This document shows, piece by piece, positions 42,959-51,743 of a stretch of 64,000 nt of DNA; positions within the stretch are counted from its first letter, which is position 1, and every line of letters begins with the position of its first letter. Position numbers and translations under genes: made by a program. Location: assembly GCF_021245985.1 (NCBI RefSeq), contig NZ_JAJQXA010000004.1, positions 248,001 through 312,000 of the forward strand, read 5' to 3'. This DNA is from Flavobacterium soyae. Lineage in GTDB: Bacteria; Bacteroidota; Bacteroidia; Flavobacteriales; Flavobacteriaceae. The notes under the pieces were generated by a model. The model saw only the letters and a program-made list of their open reading frames with translations, made no database searches and was not told the DNA's origin.

Positions 42959-43792
42959 TTAATAATTCTCCAGCTTAAATTGATAATTTAAAATGGTTTC
43001 GGTTTTCTCGCTTAAAATAATCTTTTTGATATTTGATTTTTCAGAACTGAATTTTGGTAAAACTAAGTTTTGTTCTTTGGCTTTTTGAGTATAATAATCT
43101 TCTCTTGTTGGATGAAAAGGTGCAGCGACGTTGAAAACTTCATTCCATTTGGATTGGTTTATGATTTCTTCAATAATAGCGATGCAGTCATTTTGATGAA
43201 TTAAATTTATTGGAGCATCGGGATTTTCGAGGTTTTCTTTTCCAGCTAAAAACTTAACCGGATGTCGGTTTTCACCGATTAATCCCCCGAAACGCAGGAT
43301 TGTGGTTTCGAAGTTTTGATTTTTTTGAAGAATTGCTTCTGCTAAAACCAATTGTTTTCCACTTTCGGTATCAGGATTTAGTGTTGTTTCTTCTGTAATA
43401 AATTCATTTTCATCTCCGTAAACCGAAGTTGAGCTTACAAAAATGACTTTGGAAATACTTGATTTCTCTATAAACGGAATTAGGTTTTCGATTTTCTGAA
43501 CAAAAGCCTTGTTTGAATCTGAAGAAACAGCTCGCAATTTTGGCGGAATGTCAATAATCAGGATTTCGCTTTCGGCTAAAAAATCAGTAATGTTTTTAGA
43601 ACTATCTCCATTTTCAAGTATTCCTTCGACTTCGCTCAGGATGACAAGAAATGGATTTATTCCAGCGTCTTTTAAAATAGAAAGTTTATTTTCAGAAGTC
43701 GTTGATCCTTTTATCGAATTTCCTTTTTCGATTAATTTTTTTGCTAAAGGTAGTCCGAGCCAGCCGCAGCCTAATATGCTTATTTTTATCAT
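42959..43792 (-). CDS. NAD(P)-binding SDR / YeeZ-like epimerase family protein
   Basis: 277 residues from ATG 43792. Codons further upstream (to 43855) translate the dispersed repeat at 43830 and are not coding. The Rossmann fold starts at KISILGCGWLGLPLAKKLIEKG (3-24); SSTSVYGDENEFITEE and LRFGGLIGENRHPVKFLAG are the YeeZ/NAD-dependent epimerase features. The substrate is unknown. Residues 50-57 (VILSEVEG) are encoded by a copy of a dispersed intergenic repeat at 43622-43645, apparently inserted in frame in the loop after the GINPFL strand. The protein probably tolerates this because it falls before the FLAESEILIIDIPP strand. Confidence 0.8.
   Translation of the reverse strand: MIKISILGCGWLGLPLAKKLIEKGNSIKGSTTSENKLSILKDAGINPFLVILSEVEGILENGDSSKNITDFLAESEILIIDIPPKLRAVSSDSNKAFVQKIENLIPFIEKSSISKVIFVSSTSVYGDENEFITEETTLNPDTESGKQLVLAEAILQKNQNFETTILRFGGLIGENRHPVKFLAGKENLENPDAPINLIHQNDCIAIIEEIINQSKWNEVFNVAAPFHPTREDYYTQKAKEQNLVLPKFSSEKSNIKKIILSEKTETILNYQFKLENY
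43622..43645 (-). repeat. Dispersed repeat unit inside a coding sequence
   Basis: Read on the minus strand the 24 bases begin GTCATCCTGAGCGAAGTC. This is the half-site of the intergenic family that reads TCATCCTGAGGAACGAAGG at 43830 and is related to TGACTTCGCTCAGTCTGACA near 63557. At 24 bases it is a multiple of three and adds eight codons (VILSEVEG) without breaking the frame. Confidence 0.7.
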
Positions 43793-43829
43793 TTCTTTTT
43801 GAGGTTCAAAGGTTATACGCAGTAGCTTA

Positions 43830-43925
43830 TCATCCTGAGGAACGAAGGATCGCACAAGAAGCTCCCCATGCTAAGTCGCCAATCTTTGTTGAGTTTCTGG
43901 TGTGATCCTTCGTTCCTCAGGATGA
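43830..43925. repeat. 96-bp inverted repeat, family with variable stem (copy B)
   Basis: The 22-base perfect stem opens TCATCCTGAGGAACGAAGGA (43830-43851) with its complement at 43904-43925. The loop has CAAGAAGCTCCCCATGC, AAGTCGCCAATCTTTG and TGAGTTTCTGG. It shares loop words (TCGCCAATCTTTG) with copy A at 21915 though the stems differ almost completely. It sits upstream of the epimerase-like gene. Confidence 0.85.
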
Positions 43926-43955
43926 CAAAATTGACGAAAACCGGATATTTTAATT

Positions 43956-44405
43956 TTACAAACTTAGTGTAAATCTAACTTTGTCTTTTCCTTTTGCGCC
44001 AATTCTGTTGTAAAATTTAATTGCTCTTGTATTAAATTCAGGAGTCTGCCATTGAATGTTGAGGCAGTTATTTTTTGTTCCAATTTCTTTTAGCTTTTCA
44101 ATTAAAACTTCTCCAATTCCGAAACTGCGGGCTTCTTCTTCCAGAAATAAACAATCCATGTACATAAAAGTGGCGGCGTCCCAGGTTGAATAATCAAAAG
44201 TATAGGAAACATAACCTACAATTGTTTCTTTTACAGCAACGACTAAACAGAACAGTTTTGGTTTTTTGCTGAAAATAGCTTCTTTTAATTTTTCTTGTTT
44301 TCCTTCTGGAGAAAAATCAGCTTTCTCGAATTCAGCGTGTTTTTGGCAGAGAATAACTAGTTTCGGTAAATCGCCTATTTCACAATTCCTTATTGAATAT
44401 TCCAT
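43956..44405 (-). CDS. GNAT-family N-acetyltransferase
   Basis: 149 residues with the GNAT layout: an N-terminal strand YSIRNCEIGDLPKLVILC, a central VGYVSYTFDY strand, motif A LFLEEEARSFGIGEVLIEKLKEIG for acetyl-CoA binding, and the late NTRAIKFYNRIGAK segment. The full-length single domain resembles diamine/spermidine acetyltransferase-like GNATs, but the substrate cannot be assigned. Its start overlaps the end of the LysR gene by 16 bases, so they are cotranscribed. Confidence 0.85.
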   Translation of the reverse strand: MEYSIRNCEIGDLPKLVILCQKHAEFEKADFSPEGKQEKLKEAIFSKKPKLFCLVVAVKETIVGYVSYTFDYSTWDAATFMYMDCLFLEEEARSFGIGEVLIEKLKEIGTKNNCLNIQWQTPEFNTRAIKFYNRIGAKGKDKVRFTLSL

Positions 44406-45292
44406 TGCAGGTTAATTTCGTTTTGTAGAAAATTAATAAAATGCTGAAAATAATCCGGATAGGTTTCGTTTGCTCTCGTTGCTATGAAATGTTTACGTTT
44501 CAAGCCATTTTTGCCCACTTTTACCGCTTTAATTGGATTATTCTTTAAATGTGGCTGCAATGCCCATTTTGCCATCGACATAACGCCCATATCGGCTTTT
44601 ACCATTTCAAGAGAAGCTTCTGTTAACGGAAGCGGTGTTACCTTTTTCGGCGTTACTTTGGCTGGAGCCAAAACAAACTGATGAATTGTAACGGTTTCCA
44701 TCGGAAGGGAATGAATTATTAAATGTTCGTTGATGAAATCTTCGGCAACGACATATTTTTTATCTGCCCAAGGATGATTTTCTGAAACCGCCATCACAAC
44801 TTCATCCTGAAAAAGCTCGGTATATTTTATATGATTGTCTTTAATTGTATCGCTTACAATGGCAATGTCAATCGTGTTTTCTAAAAGTTTTTGCAGCGGA
44901 ATATGTGTCGCTTCGGTTATAATTTTTAGTTCAACATTTGGGTATAAAAGGTGAAACTGTTTTAAAACTGGCGGAAGCCAGTGATAACTCGAGAAACATT
45001 CGGTACTGATTCTGATTTCGCCATATTCTCCATAAACCATTTGTTTGATCTGTGATTGTGTCTGCGAAAGTTTATCGAGAATTTCATTTGCTAATTCGTA
45101 TACTTTTTCGCCTGCTTTTGTGAGGACCAGTTTTTTGTTTGTTCTTAAAAAAATGGCTGTACCCAATTGATATTCTGCTTCTTTGAGCTGATGACTCAAA
45201 GCCGATTGTGTTAAATGAAGTTTGTCAATTGCTTTTGTAATGCTTCCTTCTTCAACAATTGCTTTTATCAATTTTAAATGACGTATTTCCAT
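44390..45292 (-). CDS. LysR-family transcriptional regulator, MetR-like
   Basis: 300 residues from ATG 45292. The reading frame runs to 45364, but the upstream part is not conserved-looking. The winged helix is MEIRHLKLIKAIVEEGSITKAIDKLHLTQSALSHQLKEAEYQLGTAIF in two parts, typical of the MetR branch (homocysteine-responsive in enterobacteria). The effector domain (about 90-300) is full length. It is divergent from the rhodanese gene with a 146-base intergenic space, a classic LysR arrangement, suggesting that gene as its target. Methionine control is inference only. Confidence 0.85.
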   Translation of the reverse strand: MEIRHLKLIKAIVEEGSITKAIDKLHLTQSALSHQLKEAEYQLGTAIFLRTNKKLVLTKAGEKVYELANEILDKLSQTQSQIKQMVYGEYGEIRISTECFSSYHWLPPVLKQFHLLYPNVELKIITEATHIPLQKLLENTIDIAIVSDTIKDNHIKYTELFQDEVVMAVSENHPWADKKYVVAEDFINEHLIIHSLPMETVTIHQFVLAPAKVTPKKVTPLPLTEASLEMVKADMGVMSMAKWALQPHLKNNPIKAVKVGKNGLKRKHFIATRANETYPDYFQHFINFLQNEINLQWNIQ

Positions 45293-45438
45293 TTTTTGAG
45301 ATTTATATACAAAGGAACAAAATTTTAGACTGGCTTTTGCATGAAAAAAACTAATGCGGTTCATGAATTCTTTTCGTTTTTATGATATAGAATGAGCTGC
45401 TACTTTTGAAAAAACAAAATCACTAAAACTATAGAAAA

Positions 45439-45834
45439 ATGGAAGAGCAAATTAAATTTTACGAGCATAAACTGGCTTTCGAAATGGATCCGTCTGATTT
45501 ATTTGATGCTTTGAATAATGGTGAAAAAGTAATGGCGCTGGATGCCAGAAAAGCTTTTGGGTTTGAAGCAGAACATATTCCGGGTGCGATTAATATTCCG
45601 CATCGCGAAATGTCCGCAGAAACAACAAAACATTTAGATAAAGATATTTTGTATGTTACGTATTGCGACGGAATTGGCTGCAACGCTTCGACTAAAGGGG
45701 CTTTGAATATGACAAAATTAGGATTTAAAGTAAAGGAACTAATTGGCGGAATCGAGTGGTGGAAGTTTGACGGATATGCAACTGAAGGCGCAAAAGGAAT
45801 TAAAACAGGCTTAAAAATCGAATGTGCTTGTTAA
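45439..45834 (+). CDS. Single-domain rhodanese-like protein
   Basis: 131 residues. Rhodanese fold with LDARKAFGFEAEHIPGAINIPHREM and the active-site loop CDGIGCNAST (Cys76). A second loop cysteine (Cys81) and a terminal ECAC are present. The loop is longer and different from the CxxxxR/K loop of thiosulfate sulfurtransferases, so sulfur transfer is likely but the donor is unknown. It is divergent from a MetR-like LysR gene, which suggests sulfur-amino-acid or stress control. Confidence 0.85.
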   Translation: MEEQIKFYEHKLAFEMDPSDLFDALNNGEKVMALDARKAFGFEAEHIPGAINIPHREMSAETTKHLDKDILYVTYCDGIGCNASTKGALNMTKLGFKVKELIGGIEWWKFDGYATEGAKGIKTGLKIECAC

Positions 45835-45838
45835 AAAG

Positions 45839-45872
45839 AAAAGCAGACTTTTAATCCAAAGTCTGCTTTTTT
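45839..45872. terminator. Bidirectional intrinsic terminator
   Basis: AAAAGCAGACTTT and AAAGTCTGCTTTT form a 13-bp stem with loop taatcc, followed by T-runs. It separates the rhodanese gene from the convergent small membrane protein gene, whose stop codon overlaps the end of the terminator. Confidence 0.88.
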
Positions 45873-46077
45873 ATATGTAAAGATCTGCCAATCGTTTTAT
45901 TATTACTACAGTTACAATTATAATTCCAATTAGAAGGTAAATGGTTTGATTAATAGAATCATATTGAAGGAAAAAATCTTTTTTTGAAAAACTTTTTTTA
46001 GAGTTCAATGATCTATACATGATACAGCATAAAACAAATAGTAAAAGGAATAACGTTGTTAAATCTGGACCTTCCAA
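45871..46077 (-). CDS. Small two-helix membrane protein
   Basis: 68 residues: helix TLFLLLFVLCCIMY (about 7-21), a basic/polar turn LNSKKSFSKKDFFLQYDS, and helix IYLLIGIIIVTVVII (about 46-60). No family recognised. It lies 12 bases downstream of the M28 peptidase gene on the same strand and would be its operon partner. Small size leaves some doubt. Confidence 0.5.
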   Translation of the reverse strand: MEGPDLTTLFLLLFVLCCIMYRSLNSKKSFSKKDFFLQYDSINQTIYLLIGIIIVTVVIIKRLADLYI

Positions 46078-46089
46078 ATTATATATTTA

Positions 46090-48486
46090 TTATTCAGGCT
46101 TTATAACCGGTTTTATTAAACTGTCTTTTGCGATTACGGCACTATCCTGAACTGGCGCTGGCTGTACAGGCGGGGCTACGGGAGGGGTATATCTCTTGAT
46201 TTTCTGCTGAACCATAACGGCATCATTTAAAACAAATGGCGTTGGCATCATCCAGTCACTTCTTGGTTTCACTTTCAATAAAGGATTTGTCATCAAATCG
46301 AATGAACTTTCAATTAGATCCATATCAAAAATAGACGATTTATTAATGTAGAAATCCATAACAAGCGGTTCGTTCCCTACAACATAATAACACAGAACAC
46401 GTACTCCGTCGCGTTCTAAACGATTTGTTTTTTCGCCAGAAGTTGAAACGCCGTTAGCTTTAAAGTTGTAAAACGTCATTTTTGGATTTGCATAAATATC
46501 ATAACGGTTTACCTTTCTATTTGGAGTTATCTGGATTTTTAAATATCTGTTATTTCCAATAACACTGTCTTTTAAAAATGCAATTGTTGGTTTTGGAACA
46601 TCAATAACTGGAGCAATCGCACTGTGTGTAAACGTAGAATTGTATTTGCTGGTAATTGGAAGACTATTTAAACCTGGAGCTTTTTGATTTTTTTCTCCTA
46701 AATACGATTTAGTCCAATCGTCAAGATTTACATCATAAGTTGCCCAAAGTGCAGAATTTGTATTGGCATTATAAACATAAAGCAAACTGTTTGATTTTGC
46801 TTTTCCATGTTCGTATCCTGAATTATATCCAGCATAGATAAAAAAGCAAATAGAAGCGGCGAAGAAAACCATAATCCAGGCTCCTTTTTTAAAGAAAGTA
46901 TTAAAAATTGGTAATAATAACCCGAAAAGAAGAACGGTTAAAACTGCACTTCCAAAAAGTATTTTTAATCCTAAACCAATAGGGAACATGATAATAAACG
47001 GTGCAATAATAGCTAAAGCCGGAATACTGAAAATTAAATTTAAGCCCAAACTGTAATGCTGCGTAAAAACGAAGATTCCAAATAAAAGAATTCCGAAATA
47101 AACAGGAATAATTAAGAATCCGGCCCCGGTTAAACTGTTTGCTAAAAATGCATTTATTATAATCCAAAGTAACAATGGTGCTACGAAATGGTTCATTGTG
47201 ATTTTAGCATCAGAAAAATGATGGTAAAAGGCAAAACAAATCGCAATACTTAATGTTACAAATGCACCAATGTAAGCATGGCCGTTATAAGTGAAACCGT
47301 TTAATAAATCAGAATATTGCGGATAGATTTCTAATATAATTTTCCATCCTAAAAAAGTTACTAAACCAGCTATAATTATAGACCCTAAAAGAGGAACAAA
47401 TCCTTTAAATATTTCTCTTAAAGTAATCATTCTTTTGGCTTTTCCAATAAACAGGAAAACTACTAACAAACCAAAAGCGATTAAAGTCATTGGCATTACC
47501 CATGAAAACGGATAACTTATGAAAGAAAACGGAGCGCTGAAATAAACATAATCTTCAGTTGAAGCAGTCTGATTTAAATCAGCATTTGCGAAGTATCTTA
47601 ATAATGGCATCAAATAAGAACCCTGATGCGCGAGAGTCATTTTACTTAAGTGCTGAACATCGTCCTGCTGTGTGTGATAATTGTAATGCCCATCGATAAA
47701 AGCAAAATTAAACCCCTGAATATTTCCCTGTTCTCTAAAAACGGTTAAGTCAGTATCATTTGGAAGCATTTTATAAATGCTGTACATCAATGAGTTTGAT
47801 ACCGGGTAAGAGGCTTTTGCTTTTGTAAATTCCTGTACAAGCGCCTGGTTTCCTTTGTTGGTTTCCATCAGCATATAACTTGGTCCAGAAGTTCCTCTTG
47901 CTTCAAAGTTTAAAACCAAACCAACATCTTTTGCCCAAGGATGTTTGTTTACAAAAAGTGCCGCGCCGTTTAAACCTAGTTCTTCAGCATCTGAAAAAAG
48001 AATAATAATATCATTTTTTTGAGGTTCTTTAGCATATAAAAAAGCCCTGATTCCTTCTAGTATTGTGGCAACTCCAGATGCATCGTCGCTTGCACCTTTT
48101 GAAAAAGAATGCGGCGCACTGTCGTAATGAGAAAGCAACAAAAGTGCTTTTGAATTATTTGTTCCCTTGATTCTTGCAAGAATATTTTTAGATTTTACTA
48201 AAATCCCTTTGTCATTAAGAGTAAAACCTTCCTGAACACTCGTTTCTAATCCAATTCTGTTTAGCTCCAGTTTAAGATAATTAGCTACCAATTCATGATT
48301 TGTCGAACCCACATAATGCGGTTTCTGAGCGATAATTTCGACTTGATTTAAAGCTCGTTCAGTAGAAAAATCAGCAAGTGCCTCGTCATTTTTAGATATA
48401 TACTGAGGCATCATTGTAGCATAAATGATACCTAAAATGGCTAGAATTAAGACAACTGCCAGAATCGAGGTGGGGTTTTTTCTCAT
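46090..48486 (-). CDS. Membrane-bound M28-family aminopeptidase
   Basis: 798 residues. One N-terminal membrane helix (about 8-26), an M28 peptidase domain (about 45-300) and eight or so further helices (about 330-570), then a C-terminal beta-rich extracytoplasmic domain and a Pro-rich tail. Zinc ligands are visible: SHYDSAP (H120), GASDDASG (D134), the catalytic/ligand pair DAEELGL (E168/E169), FEARG and DGHYNYHTQQDD. The layout resembles the Fxna/ERMP1-type peptidases and bacterial YfbL-like enzymes. It probably releases amino acids from exported peptides. Followed by a small membrane protein. Confidence 0.9.
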   Translation of the reverse strand: MRKNPTSILAVVLILAILGIIYATMMPQYISKNDEALADFSTERALNQVEIIAQKPHYVGSTNHELVANYLKLELNRIGLETSVQEGFTLNDKGILVKSKNILARIKGTNNSKALLLLSHYDSAPHSFSKGASDDASGVATILEGIRAFLYAKEPQKNDIIILFSDAEELGLNGAALFVNKHPWAKDVGLVLNFEARGTSGPSYMLMETNKGNQALVQEFTKAKASYPVSNSLMYSIYKMLPNDTDLTVFREQGNIQGFNFAFIDGHYNYHTQQDDVQHLSKMTLAHQGSYLMPLLRYFANADLNQTASTEDYVYFSAPFSFISYPFSWVMPMTLIAFGLLVVFLFIGKAKRMITLREIFKGFVPLLGSIIIAGLVTFLGWKIILEIYPQYSDLLNGFTYNGHAYIGAFVTLSIAICFAFYHHFSDAKITMNHFVAPLLLWIIINAFLANSLTGAGFLIIPVYFGILLFGIFVFTQHYSLGLNLIFSIPALAIIAPFIIMFPIGLGLKILFGSAVLTVLLFGLLLPIFNTFFKKGAWIMVFFAASICFFIYAGYNSGYEHGKAKSNSLLYVYNANTNSALWATYDVNLDDWTKSYLGEKNQKAPGLNSLPITSKYNSTFTHSAIAPVIDVPKPTIAFLKDSVIGNNRYLKIQITPNRKVNRYDIYANPKMTFYNFKANGVSTSGEKTNRLERDGVRVLCYYVVGNEPLVMDFYINKSSIFDMDLIESSFDLMTNPLLKVKPRSDWMMPTPFVLNDAVMVQQKIKRYTPPVAPPVQPAPVQDSAVIAKDSLIKPVIKPE

Positions 48487-48495
48487 GATGAATAA

Positions 48496-48843
48496 CTAAA
48501 TTTCTTTTTTAACAAGCATAAAATAATCATTGTCCAAAGAGCGATATCCTTGGTCGTACAAGAAATAGTAGGTGTTTCCTGTTTTGGTTTGCAAGATATT
48601 AGTAAAGAAATCAAAATCAAAACCTTTATTAATCATTTTCTCCCTTGTTGCTTTTGATTTTCCGTCAACATTTAGCTCTGACAAAATACGGTAATTTTTT
48701 CGTAATTTGTTGTTTACATTTCGCATGAAATTGTTGCTGTCTTTGTTTATTTTATTGTTGTAGGCATTTCGGCAATTGTCTGAGCAAAACTTTTTATCTT
48801 CCCTGCCTACAAGTTTTTCAGAGCATTCAAGACATGTTCTCAT
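48496..48843 (-). CDS. Zinc-ribbon hypothetical protein
   Basis: 115 residues. The N-terminal CLECSEKLVGREDKKFCSDNCRNAYNNK is a small treble-clef/zinc-ribbon site (C-x2-C...C-x3-C). The remaining ~85 residues are charged and contain DFDFFTNILQTKTGNTYYFLYDQGYRSLDNDYFMLVKK. Found commonly next to the GNAT-nitrilase gene in flavobacteria as far as I recall, but its role is unknown. It overlaps no gene; 3 and 9 bases separate it from its neighbours, so it is within an operon. Confidence 0.75.
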   Translation of the reverse strand: MRTCLECSEKLVGREDKKFCSDNCRNAYNNKINKDSNNFMRNVNNKLRKNYRILSELNVDGKSKATREKMINKGFDFDFFTNILQTKTGNTYYFLYDQGYRSLDNDYFMLVKKEI

Positions 48844-48846
48844 CTA

Positions 48847-50370
48847 TTACGTTTTTTTAATTTGATATAAATCTGTTCTTCTGTCTTTTAAAATTCGTAC
48901 GCTTCCGTGTTCATGAAGATCTTTCAATAAATCTAAATCGACATCAACAATCAGTGTCATTTCGGTATTTGGAGTTGCTTCTGCTTTGATTCCGTTACTT
49001 GGGAAAGCAAAATCAGAAGGTGTAAAAACCGAAGCCTGTGCATATTGAATGTCCATATTGTTTACCTTCGGAAGGTTTCCAACGCAGCCGGCAATGGCAA
49101 CATAACACTCATTTTCGATGGCTCGTGCCTGCGAACAATGTTTGACACGAGTGTACGCATTTTGTGTATCGGTTAAAAACGGAACAAAAAGAATGTTCAT
49201 TCCTTCATCTGCTAATAATCTTGAAAGCTCCGGGAATTCGACATCATAACAAATCAAAATTCCAATTTTACCGCAGTCTGTATCGTAAGTTTTAAATTCA
49301 GATCCGCCTTTCATTCCCCAATGATGCACTTCATTTGGGGTAATGTGGATTTTGTAATACATCTCAGAAGTTCCGTCTCTTTTGCATAAAAAACCAACAT
49401 TATACAAAACACCATTCTCCAGGTGCGGCATACTTCCGGTTATAATATTGATATTGTACGAAATAGCAAATTCCTGAAAACGCTTTCTAATTGGATCTGA
49501 GTGTCTGGCCAATTCCCGAATTGCTTCGGCTTCAGACAAATGATTGAAATCGGCCATTAAAGGCGCCGTGAAAAGTTCTGGGAATAAGGCAAAATCACTT
49601 CCGTAACCGGAAACAACATCGATAAAAAATTCGGCCTGTTCAAAAAGTGCTTCAACATTATTGAGCTGGCGCATCTGCCATTGAATTAATCCCAATCGAA
49701 TAATACTTTTTTCAGAATTAATCAATTTCGGGCTTTCATCATAATAAACATTGTTCCATTCTAAAAGGACCGCAAATTCTTTTGATTCTTCGTCACCTTC
49801 CAAATAATTTTTGATGATGCGAAGAACGTGAAAATCATTGCTTAACTGAAAAGAAAGAACAGGATCATGAAGTTCTTTATCTTTTACTTTTTCAATATAA
49901 TTTCTAGGCGTAAACTTTTTTGAGTATTGATTGTAATTCGGAATCCGGCCGGCAAAAACAATAGCTTTTAAGTTTAATTGTTCGCAAAGCTCTTTTCTGG
50001 CATCATAAAGGCGTCGGCCTAAACGCAGTCCGCGATAGTTCGGATGAATAAAAACATCAATTCCATATAAAATTTCGCCGTCGGGATTATGAGTCGAGAA
50101 AGTATAGTCGCCAACAATTTGTCTGTAATTGTGTCTTTTATCAACTAACTTTTCATCGACAATAAGCGATAATGCCGAGCCTACAACAACGCCGTCGACC
50201 AAGATTACCAATTGTCCTTCGGGAAATATTTTGAGTAATTTTTTTATATCAGTTGATCTCCAATAATTGTTGGCCATTTCAGGATACGATTCTACCATTG
50301 AATTTTTCAATTGTTTGTAATCTTCAAATGCAAGGTTTCGTAACTCTACTTTTTTAATTTCCGTCTGCAT
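48847..50370 (-). CDS. Bifunctional GNAT acetyltransferase / carbon-nitrogen hydrolase
   Basis: 507 residues. GNAT domain (about 8-190) with the CoA loop RGLRLGRRLYDARKEL (113-128). Nitrilase-superfamily domain (about 222-500) with the catalytic triad Glu265 (FPELFTAP), Lys340 (YYKIHITPNE) and Cys374 (ICYDVEFPE). It is probably an amidase or amide-forming hydrolase whose acyl substrate is prepared or modified by the GNAT half. This fusion is widespread and uncharacterised. First gene of the operon that continues into the zinc-ribbon and M28 genes. Confidence 0.9.
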   Translation of the reverse strand: MQTEIKKVELRNLAFEDYKQLKNSMVESYPEMANNYWRSTDIKKLLKIFPEGQLVILVDGVVVGSALSLIVDEKLVDKRHNYRQIVGDYTFSTHNPDGEILYGIDVFIHPNYRGLRLGRRLYDARKELCEQLNLKAIVFAGRIPNYNQYSKKFTPRNYIEKVKDKELHDPVLSFQLSNDFHVLRIIKNYLEGDEESKEFAVLLEWNNVYYDESPKLINSEKSIIRLGLIQWQMRQLNNVEALFEQAEFFIDVVSGYGSDFALFPELFTAPLMADFNHLSEAEAIRELARHSDPIRKRFQEFAISYNINIITGSMPHLENGVLYNVGFLCKRDGTSEMYYKIHITPNEVHHWGMKGGSEFKTYDTDCGKIGILICYDVEFPELSRLLADEGMNILFVPFLTDTQNAYTRVKHCSQARAIENECYVAIAGCVGNLPKVNNMDIQYAQASVFTPSDFAFPSNGIKAEATPNTEMTLIVDVDLDLLKDLHEHGSVRILKDRRTDLYQIKKT

Positions 50371-50546
50371 ATATCGTAGGATTTATCTCAAATGTAGCAA
50401 AAATAAATTCCATTTACAAACGCTTACAAATAATTACAACCGAAAGTAAATAGTTTACAGCCGAATAATTTAGGAGAACGGCCGCACCTTTGCCTCGTTG
50501 AAATTAATCAGCGAATTTATATATGAACATTTAAATAGTATACGCC

Positions 50547-50879
50547 ATGAATGCAATGAAAAACAGAGTACAACTAATTGGTAACGTAGGACAAGATCCT
50601 GAAATTAGAACATTAGAAAACGGAAAAAAACTGGCTCATTTGAGTATCGCAACAAATGAAACTTACAAAAATGATAAAGGTGAAAAGGTAGAACAAACTG
50701 AATGGCACCGTGTTACGGCCTGGGGAAAAACAGCCGAAATCATTGAGAGATTTGTAGTGAAAGGTAAAGAAGTGGCAGTAGACGGAAAGTTAACGCACAG
50801 AAGTTACGATGACAAAAATGGAGAAAAAAGATATGTTACCGAAGTTGTTGTAAATGAGATTTTACTGCTGAGTAAATAA
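50547..50879 (+). CDS. ssb: Single-stranded DNA-binding protein
   Basis: 110 residues covering just the OB fold (MNAMKNRVQLIGNVGQDPEIRTLE..., TEWHRVTAWGKTAEII, VVVNEILLLSK). The acidic DDDIPF-type C-terminal tail that recruits repair proteins is missing, so this is the short form seen as a paralogue in many flavobacteria, alongside a longer housekeeping SSB. Start ATG 50547 or 50556. A CACCTTTG box (near 50493) is a plausible -7 element. Single gene with terminator. Confidence 0.9.
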   Translation: MNAMKNRVQLIGNVGQDPEIRTLENGKKLAHLSIATNETYKNDKGEKVEQTEWHRVTAWGKTAEIIERFVVKGKEVAVDGKLTHRSYDDKNGEKRYVTEVVVNEILLLSK

Positions 50880-50898
50880 TCGTTGATTAAGCTCAACC

Positions 50899-50931
50899 AA
50901 ACCCGACAGGTTTTTAAAATCTGTCGGGTTT
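50899..50931. terminator. Intrinsic terminator after ssb
   Basis: AAACCCGACAG and CTGTCGGGTTT pair around a loop of about 11 bases. Convergent genes on both sides can use it. Confidence 0.82.
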
Positions 50932-50959
50932 AACTTTTGCGATAAAATATAATTACAGT

Positions 50960-51652
50960 CTATAAAACCGAAGCTCCATTTATATCCGTTGAAAGTACTT
51001 CGCTCATATAATCAAAAAAGGGTCTCATGTTTTTGAAAGTTTCTAAAGCCTGTTCTAAAAACTGCGGATTCAGAACTTCTTCATCTGTAAATCGCTTGAT
51101 GATCAAATATTGTTTGAAACGAAGTAAATCTATGGCTTCATGATCTTTGTCAAAACCTTTTGGTGCTGTTTTAAGCTGTTCGCCTTGCAAGACTCCAAAA
51201 GTGCTTTTAAAAGATTTTGAGTTTAATATTTCTTTAAATGCTTCAGGATTGTGGGCAAATTCACTTCTTATTCGTTTTAGATCAGCAGCATTTGGCCCCC
51301 AAAAACCGCCAATTAGCGAAGTGTTTCCTTTTTCGATATGAAAATAATATCCACCTCGTCGTGCGCTTGTGGCTCTTTTATAACTTCCGCCCCAATAAGC
51401 CTTAAATGGAGTTTTGTCTTTAGAAAAACGAATGTCGCGATAAATTCTATAAACGCTTCTTTTTCCAGATTGAGTTTCTAAAACATCAGTTTTTGAAAGT
51501 TCCTGCAGAAGGGCTTCTGCAAATGCTTCAATGTGATTTAATTCGACTAAATATTTTGGTTTATTCTCTTCAAACCAGGGTTTGTTATTGTTTTGTTTGA
51601 GCTGATATAAAAAATCAAGACTCGATTTTGGTATAGTGATTTGGTTTTTCAT
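50960..51652 (-). CDS. DUF2461 family protein
   Basis: 230 residues from ATG 51652 (upstream codons to 51682 are an extension). The DUF2461 family features KPWFEENKPKYL, RIYRDIRFSKDKTPFKAYWG, RRGGYYFHIEKGNTSLIGGFWGP and LKTAPKGFDKDHEAIDLLRFKQYLI are all present. Function of the family is unknown; it is cytoplasmic and widespread. Single gene, terminators on both sides. Confidence 0.9.
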   Translation of the reverse strand: MKNQITIPKSSLDFLYQLKQNNNKPWFEENKPKYLVELNHIEAFAEALLQELSKTDVLETQSGKRSVYRIYRDIRFSKDKTPFKAYWGGSYKRATSARRGGYYFHIEKGNTSLIGGFWGPNAADLKRIRSEFAHNPEAFKEILNSKSFKSTFGVLQGEQLKTAPKGFDKDHEAIDLLRFKQYLIIKRFTDEEVLNPQFLEQALETFKNMRPFFDYMSEVLSTDINGASVL

Positions 51653-51704
51653 AATGGAATAGAAGACTCTTTTTAAAATCAAAAGACGAATATAATTAAA
51701 ATTA

Positions 51705-51734
51705 AAAACCCACCAGATTTCTTGGTGGGTTTTC
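51705..51734. terminator. Intrinsic terminator
   Basis: AAAACCCACCAGA and CTTGGTGGGTTTT form a stem with small loop. It lies between the 61-residue Cys-rich gene and the DUF2461 gene and stops transcription of the former. Confidence 0.85.
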
Positions 51735-51743
51735 TATATTTCG

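Noticed and set aside
43793..43855. N-terminal extension of the epimerase-like protein
   Set aside because: It is a translation of the dispersed repeat at 43830; the Rossmann fold begins right after ATG 43792.
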